This document shows positions 37,129 through 45,862 of a stretch of DNA of 64,000 nt, in pieces. The stretch is taken from positions 558,001 to 622,000 of the forward strand of contig OZ219800.1 of NCBI GenBank assembly GCA_964291275.2, in the 5' to 3' direction. Every line of letters starts with the position of its first letter. The first letter of the stretch is position 1. Source of the DNA: Bin80 sp964291275. Its GTDB lineage: Bacteria > Bacteroidota > Rhodothermia > Rhodothermales > Bin80. The position numbers and the translations under genes are program-made. The notes beneath the pieces were generated by a model. It saw only the letters and a list, made by a program, of their open reading frames with translations. It was not told the origin of the DNA and ran no database searches.

Positions 37129-37886
37129 TTACGACGCTGTGCGACTTCGTGCCGGTAACTGGGTGAGATTGAGTTCCAGGACGACGCAGTGATGCACCAG
37201 TCGGTATACCGCTGCCGTTGCGGTCATCTGATCGTGAAAAATCTTTCCCCATTGGTAAAATGGCAAGTGGCTTGAGATCAAGACACTTCCGCGTTCGTAG
37301 CGCTCTGCCAGCAAATGGAAGAGGGCTACAATCTCCTCACAACTGTGTTGCACATAGCCGAGACCGTCCACAATCAGTGCCTCATACCGCAGGAGTTGTC
37401 TGATGAATTTGGGGAAACCTTGATCTTGCTTTGCACGGATCAATTCCTCAACCAGTGCACTGGAACTGTAAAAGATCACGCGGCGCCCTTGAAAGATCAG
37501 CTCCCGCCCCAGTGCACACAGAAGATGCGTCTTTCCACTCCCGGTTGGTCCAACGGCCAACACATTTTCCTTGCGATCCAGAAAGCCCCCTTCCAGCAAG
37601 GTGCACAACTGATGGTCAATCTTCAACGGCAGTCGCGTCCGATCAAAGGTGTCCAGGTTTTGGCTAAGGGCAGGCGTGAAGCCCGCAGCGCACGCTGGAT
37701 GCGATGGTGTGTGCGTGATTGCTGCTCCTGTTCCACCAGTGTGAGCAAAAAATGCTCAAAGCTCAGCGACTCCCGCCGGGCCAAATCTGCCGCCTCCTGG
37801 AATGTAGTCCGAATCCCGGGCATACGCAATGCTTTGAGCCCCGTTTGCAATTCACGTGACAATTCTTTTGTCGTCATCGTCTTCAT
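37129..37886 (-). pseudogene. istB: istB-like transposition ATPase, frameshifted
   Basis: The IS21 helper ATPase. The start is the ATG at 37886 (MKTMTTKELSREL) with a strong GGGAGG ribosome-binding site, 28 nt after the istA stop. The N-terminal part reads to LPLAKTW and then loses frame near 37660, where one base is missing relative to the expected LPLAKT-LDTFDRTRLP. The ATPase part continues in another frame with Walker A VGPTGSGKTHLL and Walker B ALIVDGLGYV. The frameshift should prevent a full product. Confidence 0.8.
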
Positions 37887-37914
37887 CGCAAACCTCCCGT
37901 AGCAGGTTGGGGCA

Positions 37915-39369
37915 TTAAAGGGCGTCGTAGGCATACAGATCCACGCGGGGCACCTGCACCTCCGAATCATCCGGCAAGCGCTGGACCGTCTCCTCGGCCA
38001 TCGGTGCAGGGTTCGCAAGCAGTAGCTCCAATGCGGCCTCAACTCCTGATTCACACACCGTTGCCGCCAGATGCAAAATCCTCAAATACACCTTGTCGGC
38101 CGCGACCACGGTCGTATGCGTGCGTTTGAGCGCATCATAGGCCATTCGGAACGTATGGGTGGGAAAAAGATCGGCGTGATCGCGATAATGGGCAAAGGCC
38201 CCCGGTTTGCGCACCAGATTCCCAATCACATGACGGTATTGGATCCGATGTTTCCCATCTCAGTGGAGACGCGGCATCTGATCCTGACGCGCTTGTACAT
38301 GCCATACTTCAATCCGTTGTGCGTACAAGCGTACCTCCATACCCAGGCCAATCAGGGGACTAGGGACCGAATAATGATTCTTTTGAACCAGGATCGTACT
38401 GCCGCAGGAGACGCGTACTTGAACCCGCTGGTAGCCGTCCAGACGCGCTGCGGGCAATGTGCCCAACACTGCGCGCTCCTCGTTAAGTTTGGATTGCCGA
38501 GGAGCGTTCAACTGTGCAATCAATTTGTCCAAAAAACGCGCGTAGTCTTCCCGACAGTCAAAGTCACGACTGCCACGCAAAATTAACTGGTTCTCAAGTG
38601 CATGCTTGGGTCGATGGTGACGCCGCCGCAATTTCCCCATTCACCTGTGCAACCGGCGCTGTGTGCGGCGGGCGTCCATACCGTAATGATCCATCAGTGC
38701 CTGATAGCGCTCGGTAAAACTGCCCCGATCGCGCCCACGATGGTTCCGAACCACACAACTCATGGAGTCCGTCTGATGTAAACGGGGGACGCCTCTGAGC
38801 TCAAATAACGCCCTTTGCAATCCCGCACTCAACGCGTTAAAACTCTCCGATTTACAGATCATCACCGACTCCCAATTGAAATACGCCAGCACAAAATGAT
38901 ACAGCAAATGCGGAAAGGGCTCGCCCCGAAGTGTAATCCCCAGATGATTCATGCAGGTGAAGTCGGACTGGGACCGATCCCCGGGCCGGTAGACCTGCTC
39001 AAAATAAATCTCCTTCGACTGATGACCCCGCCATTGCTTGACCCGCCGTTGCAGGGTCCGTAACTGCCCCGACTTGAATTGACCGGGATACTTCCCCTGT
39101 AAATACGCAAATAACGTCTTCACCTCCAGACCAGGGTTCCCCGCCAGATAACGCAGACACTCCGCCCACACCCCCGCAAATGCATCCGCATGCGTACGAT
39201 GTGTACGGGGCTTATGGGGTTCCTTCAGCTCGCTCGGAAATTTAACCGAACGAAGATACTTGTGAGCACTTGACTCACTCATTGCCGCCTTGGCTGCGGC
39301 CGCTTTGATCGTCATTCTCTTTCGCCTGACAAGTATAAATAAAAATTTCACCTGCGAATCCGTAATCAT
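37915..39369 (-). pseudogene. istA: istA-like IS21 transposase, interrupted
   Basis: The IS21 DDE transposase, about 484 codons from the ATG at 39369. The N-terminal helix-turn-helix (MTIKAAAAKAAMSESSAHKYL) and the catalytic core (GDRSQSDFTCMNHLG, RGVPRLHQTDSMSCVV) are readable. An internal TGA at 38641-38643 lies in a stretch that only matches the family in another frame (APVAQVNGEIA), indicating two compensating frameshifts. A second TGA is at 38260-38262 (after QDQMPRLH). The frame continues to GNLVRKPGAFAHYRDHADLF. The gene is inactive as read. Confidence 0.8.
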
Positions 39370-39477
39370 TGCACGAGTGAAGTAAGTGAGAAATCTCACA
39401 TATTCGCTCGGGTTCTCCCAAAGATTAATTTAAAATCTCACCGCAAATCAACTGTATTTTTTAACTGTCGCCAAACA

Positions 39478-39783
39478 GTTACCCACGCATTTTGCCTGGG
39501 CCTTCCCGTTGTAACCTGCACAAGCCCTGATCCACAAATCCGCAACCACAGCCCGGAAATCGCCTACCTGCAACCTGATGTGAACAGCATGCAGGCCCGC
39601 TACGGCGACCTCAATGAGTTTGTTAAAGCAGTCCTCGCCGTCTTGGATAACAGAAAATATTTTTCAGCTAATGCGCTTGCGTATGCAAAATCGAATCTGA
39701 GATTGGAAAATATGGTGGACGGCTTGGTAGAGGCAATCCAGTATGCAGAAGAACACACGCTGGCAAAAGGACGACTCCCCTAG
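39478..39783 (+). pseudogene. Truncated 3' copy of the GT4 glycosyltransferase
   Basis: In-frame from the IS21 end: the sequence corresponds to residues 289-389 of the glycosyltransferase at 32885-34054 (HAFCLGLPVVTCTSPDP, AYLQPDVNSMQARYGDLNE, ending KGRLP then TAG). The first 288 codons are missing and there is no start signal. It is the left limit of duplicated copy B. Confidence 0.85.
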
Positions 39784-40123
39784 GACCAGTACATAGTATC
39801 CGCCCGATAGCGGACCAGGCAAACGGATTAGAGCTAGTATTTTTTGCGGGGGCTCTACATCCCGTTCACGGATCAACGAGGTGGCTAAAGCCAATACCCC
39901 TCACTGCGCAAATACCCCAATCCTGGAGAGGTCATGCATGTACATTACGGGAATTATTCCGAATCAGTCAACCGCTATGCTGAAATGGTGAAGTTGGGTC
40001 AATGTGGGAGTTATGTGTAAACGTGCCTTGCACCCATTGTTACAGTTCACATTCCTGATCAACTTGATTTAGCACTGTTATCGTGCGCCTATTCCTATAC
40101 CGCAGTAGATACCTGATATTTGG
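39784..40123. other. Intergenic region of duplicated copy B
   Basis: 340 nt replaced in copy A by the IS end fragment. A 28-codon ORF (39934-40020, after a GAGAGG site) is the only possible coding sequence and is not supported by any family. Confidence 0.35.
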
Positions 40124-42730
40124 TTAGAACGTAATAGTAGTGGTCATTGAGATCGTCCGCGGCGCCCCAAGCCAAGCGGCGTTCTCAGTAATGGCGGACA
40201 GATATGTTTCGTCGAACAGGTTGTTTGCAACCAGCGAGAATTCCGTTGACCGAAACAAACGCCCCAGAGTTTCTCCCAATAAACTGACGTAAGCATCCAC
40301 TATCCAATAGGCATCTGCGTACCAGTCACTCGTCAGGCTTACACGTCGCGGAGCCGTATACTTTGCTGATAGCCCCACACTTAACGGGCCGGGTCGATCA
40401 ACTGAAACAACCCAGAGCTGATCGGGCACGCCCGTAACGTCCGTACCCGGTAAAGTCCCTTGATCCGCATCCACAACAGGATTACCGCTTCCAATATACT
40501 CTGAGTTGTTGCGCGTGTAGGCCGAATAGAGGGATACTTGACGTGGTAGCTGCACAGTGGCCGAGAGCTCAAACCCACGCGTGTCTAAACCGCCTGCATT
40601 AAAGTATGCCCCTCCACCCGGAATGAGATAATTCGGCCCAGCTACTGTTTGCGGGCCGAGAAATACAATGCGATTCTGGAAATCCACGGCGTACCAGGTA
40701 CCGCTCAAAGCAACCCTGTCACCCGAAAATTGCACACCTACGTCAATATTCGAAGCAGTTTCCGGCTCAAGCTCATCAAGGCTCCGACCGGGTACCTCCA
40801 GTAGTCCCGAGTGGATTGCCCGGAAATTCTCGGAATAGCCAGCAAACAGACGCAAACCTTCTATCGGAAATTCATACGTAACACCACCGGAAAAGAGCAG
40901 ATCCGAGTTAGAGTCTACAGCCAAATCTGGGTCCACATTGAATACATCTGTGCGCGATACTTCAACGAGAAACTGTCTGACACCAGCACTGGCAGTGAAC
41001 GAGCCCACATAAAGTGTCTCTTCAAGATACCATCTGAATATGTGCTGTGGAAAATCCCATTCGTACTGGTGCCAATAAGCCTGCTCATCCCACATTTGGT
41101 TGAGCGAAGGATCCAGTATACGGTGCCAATCGCGACCAAGGTGGCGCTGTGAACGCTCATACCACATTCCGGCGCGCAGCGAACTGCCAGCCGCACCAAC
41201 CAACGCAAACCACTCTTCCTCAACTGTGACACCGATCCGATCCTTTCCGTAGTGGCTATGTCGATACGACTGAACGGCCGTCGCTCCCGGATGGCATGCA
41301 GGGTCAACCTCCGGCCCACTTGCTCCATAATAATTGAAAATATATGATGATGTACACCCAGGCTCGGGCAATACAGCCGAGCCGTTCCGATCAACAAAGC
41401 GTATCAGCCCGAGTTGCTGTCCTCCACGAATTGGGGTTCCACCCTGCAGCTCGGACTCCGGTCCGCCTTGATCGTCAGAAATGTCAACAATGTACGGGGG
41501 CAGCCAGTCACCGCGGCCTCAATTCCGATGGAAATAGGCGCCCGTAGTGATTGAGATGGCCGCGCCAGTCGCCCAGTTGGCTTTAACATAACCGAAGGTG
41601 TTGCTCCGCACTGTCTTCCAGCCACGTCTATAGAATTGGTTCAGGTATGGTACGCCAGGCCAGTCACCAATCAGGCGGTCCCACCGCGGGTTTGCCCTAT
41701 AATCAGCTTCGCTGTAGATCCGCTGATAGTTTTCCTCATTAATCCGATCGTATGAGAAATAACTGGTAAGATCAAGAGGCCCCAGCGTTGAAGCGAGTTT
41801 TGCAGCGAAGTGCTCGCGTTCATTTTGCGCGGAGCCCTGAATCCAATCGGTCGTTTCCTGGCGAAGTGCTGTCATCCAGGCATGTGCCTTTTCCCCAAAC
41901 AGAGGTCCGGTGTCAATTCGCATGGCGATCCGCTTCGCATCATGCTCGCCAACCGCAGCCGATACAGTGTAACGTCGCTCTGGTTCAGGATCGTCCGTGA
42001 TATAGTTAAATGTTCCGCCTAGTGCCTCCACTGACTGGGAGGCGATGTCGGCCGTTCCCTGCGACACCTCAATGCCACCCAAGTTGACAATGTCAACAAA
42101 TCGATTCGCCTTCGCGCCGCTCCAGTAATCAGATGTGCCGTTTGAGAATCCGTCAATCGTGGTCCCAATTTGTGATTCATTGATGGTGACTTGAAAACCT
42201 CGCATGGCGACGTTGCTTGACCAGTCTTCCATACCGTATGAATCGCCTTCCTGAACAGTCACACCAGGAAGGTTGTCTATAACTGATGCCACACTGGTAA
42301 CTGAAGACTGCTGACGTATCATCGGAACAGCTACCACGTTGCTCGCAAAGATCTTTGGCTCTTCGCCAACAATGCTGATTTCCTCCATCTTGACCACATC
42401 GAGCTGCATGCGAACGTCAATCAATGTGACCCCTGGGCTCACCGTGTGGCGCTGCGTCCGAAATCCCACGAAAGAAAAAATCAGTACATCGTCTTCAGTC
42501 CGAAGATCAATCGCGTATATGCCATCTTGATCCGTGATGGTGCCGATAAACGTGCCATCAATCAGAACCGTAACCCCTGCCAACGGCTCGCCAGTGTCAT
42601 CTGATACCACCGTTCCCGTAACCGATATCTGTGCGCTAGCACCCTGCTGAAGCAGTGAAAATAATAAAATCACAAAGAGTCCGCTCCTGATTTTCATGAC
42701 CGCACGAATAAACGAGTGAATCTGTTTCAT
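40124..42730 (-). pseudogene. TonB-dependent receptor, second copy, in-frame TGA
   Basis: Same length (869 codons including stop) and same domain order as the receptor at 34149-36755: signal peptide ending GASAQ, carboxypeptidase-like domain, plug (MRGFQVTINESQIGTTIDG) and barrel ending TTITF. The only lesion seen is a TGA at 41519-41521 (codon 404), where the sister gene has AGA. The frame is otherwise open, so a single substitution splits it into a 403-residue N-terminal part and the rest. The N-terminal product would lack most of the barrel and cannot work as a channel. An assembly or sequencing error or stop readthrough remains possible. Confidence 0.85.
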
Positions 42731-42765
42731 CGTCGATATAAGGCAATAATAGTATGTAGGTTCTA

Positions 42766-42990
42766 CTACGAACGTTCTGGATAGAAACTTAAGTTACCGT
42801 GGAACAAAAGACGCTGAACAATAATTTTGAACCTTCTGCACCCTCACCGGCGGTTTTGATTTCCTGGATTACCACTGGGTTGACCCGCGCTGCCGTTTTA
42901 CTGTTCAAAGCAAAGCGCATTAAAAACACCTTTGAGGTGTCGTTCAAACCATCTGTGTAATCTTCATGACCTCCTTCACTGTGATGCATG
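42766..42990 (-). pseudogene. Remnant of an ISL3-family transposase C-terminus
   Basis: Reverse-strand pieces in shifting frames match the end of ISL3 transposases: TVKEVMKITQMV, ERHLKGVFNAL, IQEIKTAGEG, then CRRFKIIVQRLLFHGNL and SFYPE before a TAG at 42766-42768. At least two frameshifts separate them. The tail end also survives in shortened form upstream of receptor copy A (about 36786-36826). It is related to, but clearly older than, the ISL3 transposase at 63393. Confidence 0.6.
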
Positions 42991-43626
42991 ATCCGGTGAT
43001 CCTGTTAAATCTACAATGAAGTAGCTTTGCGGTCTAGGGCTGGTTCTTCGTCGCTACAACAGATCCGTCGTCCAACGCTTAACTCAAATGCGAAAGCTGC
43101 CCCAATATCCGTGGGACGGTCGCGCTGGGAATCGTGACGGCGAATGTGCCCCGGTTGGGGCAAATCGTTAAGAAGCAGAAGAAGCAATACGACAGGTAGC
43201 ATAAGGCCCGCCGAAAGGCAGCGTCGAGCCATCCCCGACCGTACCGATACGGTTGAACAAGGCGTTCCGAATAACAAAATCTGGCCCGATGTATGTCCTC
43301 TGGGCAGATCAGACCCCGGAAAAATTCGCGGAAATCAGCTCAAATCCGACTTTTAGCGGAGGCGCCAACCCAAATACGCCGCGACTAAGACATTGCCCCC
43401 TCGAAACTGATACTTCAGACGTACGCAAACCATGGCCATGACGTCCCCAACTCGGCAAAAGTGGGGATTTTCTGTCAGACACTAGGCAAAGACATTTGAG
43501 CATGCGAACAAAGGCCGGATGAAAATGACAAACGCTACGAACCGCGCGCCGATTTTCGTTAGACCTAGCTTTTCTCGCCAGCGGGCCAGCTGAAACAATG
43601 CCTGGCAGCGTACTGAGCCATCCTAG
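42991..43626. other. Gene-free degenerate stretch
   Basis: About 640 nt between the ISL3 remnant and the IS at 43627. Short open stretches on both strands show no family resemblance. It is probably decayed mobile-element or flanking DNA. Confidence 0.4.
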
Positions 43627-45710
43627 CCTGAATTCCCGGGGAGTTTTAGCCAAGCGTGTTTTCACGGAAAATCCTATGAATAAGGCCTGAAAATGGCTTT
43701 TTTACACCTATATTCATATTTTTAATGAACTTGCGAACAGTATTCCAATATTATAACATCGTATCCTGTCCTGGTGTTGCCGCCGAGCTATCCCAGCTCA
43801 ATCCCTGCTCATAGCCTCTGAATTGGACATTTCGTCCGCTATTTCGTTGATTTTACTGGGTCTTTTAATATATTCGAGTTCGGTCGTTTGTTTTATAATT
43901 TTATTGTTATTATATTGGCTATTATTTCATAGTTCACGATATACAATGATCCGACGCTCCGATTTCTTTGCGCTGCCCGATGGCCTCCCCATGCGTCAGT
44001 ATGAAGCCCTCCAAGCCTACCTCCACGAAGGATGCACGATTGAAGAAGCCGCCGAGCGCGGCGGCTATGCCCCCGGCTCCTTCCGTAACCTCCTCACACG
44101 CTTCAATAAAAATCCCTCCGCAGACTTCTTTTGGCCCCAATTAAAAAAATCCGAACCCCGCGCTAAGCCGACTGATCCCAAACGTGCCCGGATTCTTGCC
44201 CTCCGAAAACAACAGGGCTTAACCCTCTATCAAATTCAGGAGGCACTGAAAAAGGAAAACATGCCGGCCAGTGTAGGCTACATCCATAAGATCTTCAACC
44301 AGGAAAACATCAAGCGCCTGCCCCGCCGATCCGCCCAGCGGCCTGCTCCGCGAACCCTCAACGCAAACCGCAAAAAGCTTGATCTCAGTCCGCGGTCCTT
44401 TTCGACTGATTTTGCAGGATTGTTTTTATTCGCCTTTGATCTGGCGCGAATAGGTCTTGACGAAATTCTGGATCAGGTCAAGATGCCGGGTACCCGTATG
44501 ATCCCGGCCGGTTGTGCGGTTCGTTCGCTCTTGGCCCTGAAGCTCGCCGGGATCGGACGGCCCTCCCAGGTCATGGCCGAAACGCTGGATCAGGGCCTCG
44601 CATTGTTTACCGGCCTCAATGTCATCCCCAAACGCACGACCCTGACGGAGTACTCCATCCAGGTGGATTCGACCTTTTCGGGACCCTTGATGCACCGGTG
44701 GTATCATGCCGCTGCACAGCTGGCCAAGGTGGGGGGAACGGGCGCCTCCGTGGACCTGGATTTCCATACCATCCCCTATCATGAGCATCAGGCCCTTTTG
44801 CAGAAACACTTTGTCTCCAAGCGAAGCCGACGCCAACGCGGGATCCTGACCCTGTTAGCCCGCGATGCCGAAGCACATGTCTTCTGTTACGCGGATTCGA
44901 CGATCCGAAAAGAAACCCAGAATGATGCCATTCTGGAGTTTGTCAGAGATTGGAAAGCCCGAACGGGGAAGCTCCCCGGTGAACTGGTCTTTGACAGTCG
45001 GTTTACGATCTATGCCAACTTGGCAGAACTGGATGCGCTCGGCATTGACTTTATCACGCTGCGCCGCCGCCACGCTTCCTTGATCCGGCGCATTCATTCC
45101 CTGGATAAGTCGGCCTGGAAGAAAATCCGACTCTCCAACATTGGGCGTGCGTATCGGACCCCAAGCGTCGTGGATGAAACCGTCAAACTGCGTGCTTATC
45201 CCAAGCCCATTCGGCAACTGCTTGTCAAAAACTTAGGACATGACAAGCCAACGGTTTTGATTACCAATCAGATGAAACGCACGCCCCGGCAACTGATTGA
45301 CCGGTATGCCCGGCGTATGGTCATCGAAAATGTCATCAGCGATGCCATTGACTTCTTTCACATGGATGCGTTGAGCTCGGCCGTTCCTATGCGCATCAAC
45401 GTTGATGTGCAGTTGACCGTCATGGCCAGCGTACTCTATCGACTCATGGGTGTGCGCGTCGGACAAGGCTATGAAAAAGCCGAGGCGCGGACTCTCTACC
45501 GTGACCTGATGCGACACACCGGAAAGGTCACCATTACCCAGAATGAAATCCTCGTCCAGTTGCGTGCACGCGCCAAAGATAACTACCTGGTCGCTGCCGG
45601 ATACCCCGAATTACACCAGAAAATCCCCTGGCTTGACAACAAAACCCTACGAGTACAGTTCTCTAAACGACCATAATCCTCACATGAGAAAATGAACGCG
45701 GGAATTCAGG
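43627..45710 (+). mobile_element. Complete 2.08-kb insertion sequence with CTAG target duplication
   Basis: Ends are CCTGAATTCCCG on the left and its inverse at 45699-45710, directly flanked by CTAG on both sides (43623-43626 and 45711-45714). It carries one transposase. The left 80 nt recur at 34055-34134. The palindromic YTAR-like 4-bp target resembles that of IS701-type elements, but the transposase is much longer than theirs, so the family assignment stays open (IS4-superfamily-like). Confidence 0.85.
43946..45676 (+). CDS. DDE transposase of the 2.08-kb IS
   Basis: A 576-residue transposase from the ATG at 43946 (MIRRSDFFALPDG). The frame is open 41 codons upstream, but that part is a low-complexity hydrophobic run from A/T-rich DNA. 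The N-terminal 120 residues have two helix-turn-helix-like segments (GCTIEEAAERGGYAPGSF; GLTLYQIQEALKKENMP). The catalytic core shows a plausible DDE set: ASVDLDFHTIP, GELVFDSRFTIYAN and RRMVIENVISDAIDFF, in RNase H-fold order as in IS4-like enzymes. The reading frame is intact, so the element may still be active. Confidence 0.8.
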   Translation: MIRRSDFFALPDGLPMRQYEALQAYLHEGCTIEEAAERGGYAPGSFRNLLTRFNKNPSADFFWPQLKKSEPRAKPTDPKRARILALRKQQGLTLYQIQEALKKENMPASVGYIHKIFNQENIKRLPRRSAQRPAPRTLNANRKKLDLSPRSFSTDFAGLFLFAFDLARIGLDEILDQVKMPGTRMIPAGCAVRSLLALKLAGIGRPSQVMAETLDQGLALFTGLNVIPKRTTLTEYSIQVDSTFSGPLMHRWYHAAAQLAKVGGTGASVDLDFHTIPYHEHQALLQKHFVSKRSRRQRGILTLLARDAEAHVFCYADSTIRKETQNDAILEFVRDWKARTGKLPGELVFDSRFTIYANLAELDALGIDFITLRRRHASLIRRIHSLDKSAWKKIRLSNIGRAYRTPSVVDETVKLRAYPKPIRQLLVKNLGHDKPTVLITNQMKRTPRQLIDRYARRMVIENVISDAIDFFHMDALSSAVPMRINVDVQLTVMASVLYRLMGVRVGQGYEKAEARTLYRDLMRHTGKVTITQNEILVQLRARAKDNYLVAAGYPELHQKIPWLDNKTLRVQFSKRP

Positions 45711-45718
45711 CTAGCTCA

Positions 45719-45862
45719 ATGAGAAAAGAAAATCGTCTGTTCATTGTACTGGCTGCAACGTTGTGCATCTTCATTAAACCGAAGAGCACAACGGGTTCCA
45801 GCTACAGCCTCATTTCTTCCAAGGACGTTCGATGCTTCAATTCCAAATCAGCGTACGATTAA
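45719..45862 (+). other. Possible truncated small secreted ORF
   Basis: An ATG right after the IS opens 47 codons (MRKENRLFIVLAATLCIF...), signal-peptide-like, ending at a TAA that overlaps the 3' end of the WD40 gene by 15 nt. It may be the start of a gene broken by rearrangement. Weakly supported. Confidence 0.25.

Larger units (their letters stand above)
36827..39477 (-). mobile_element. Decayed IS21-family element
   Basis: About 2.65 kb containing istA and istB in the usual order on the minus strand. The ends share CGACAGTTA-type inverted sequences: TGTCCAACGACAGTTA at 36827 and, inverted, TGTTTGGCGACAGTTA ending at 39477. An internal copy GCGACAGTTATAAAG near 36855 fits the multiple terminal repeats of IS21. 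No clean target duplication is visible. Both genes carry disabling lesions. The right end abuts, and has removed, the 5' part of a glycosyltransferase copy. Confidence 0.75.
39478..42790. repeat. Duplicated block, copy B
   Basis: Homologous to 33749-36826 in the same orientation: truncated glycosyltransferase, intergenic DNA, TonB receptor and upstream flank. Point differences are scattered throughout, so the duplication is not very recent. Confidence 0.75.

Noticed and set aside
38260..41521. Several in-frame TGA codons in istA and the second TonB receptor, hinting at TGA recoding
   Set aside because: Intact genes nearby such as ispG and the methyltransferase-HNH gene end with TGA, and istA also shows frameshifts, so simple gene decay explains the pattern.
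43011..43441. Short ORFs on both strands between the ISL3 remnant and the IS
   Set aside because: Composition is irregular, no family resemblance, and they overlap each other on opposite strands.
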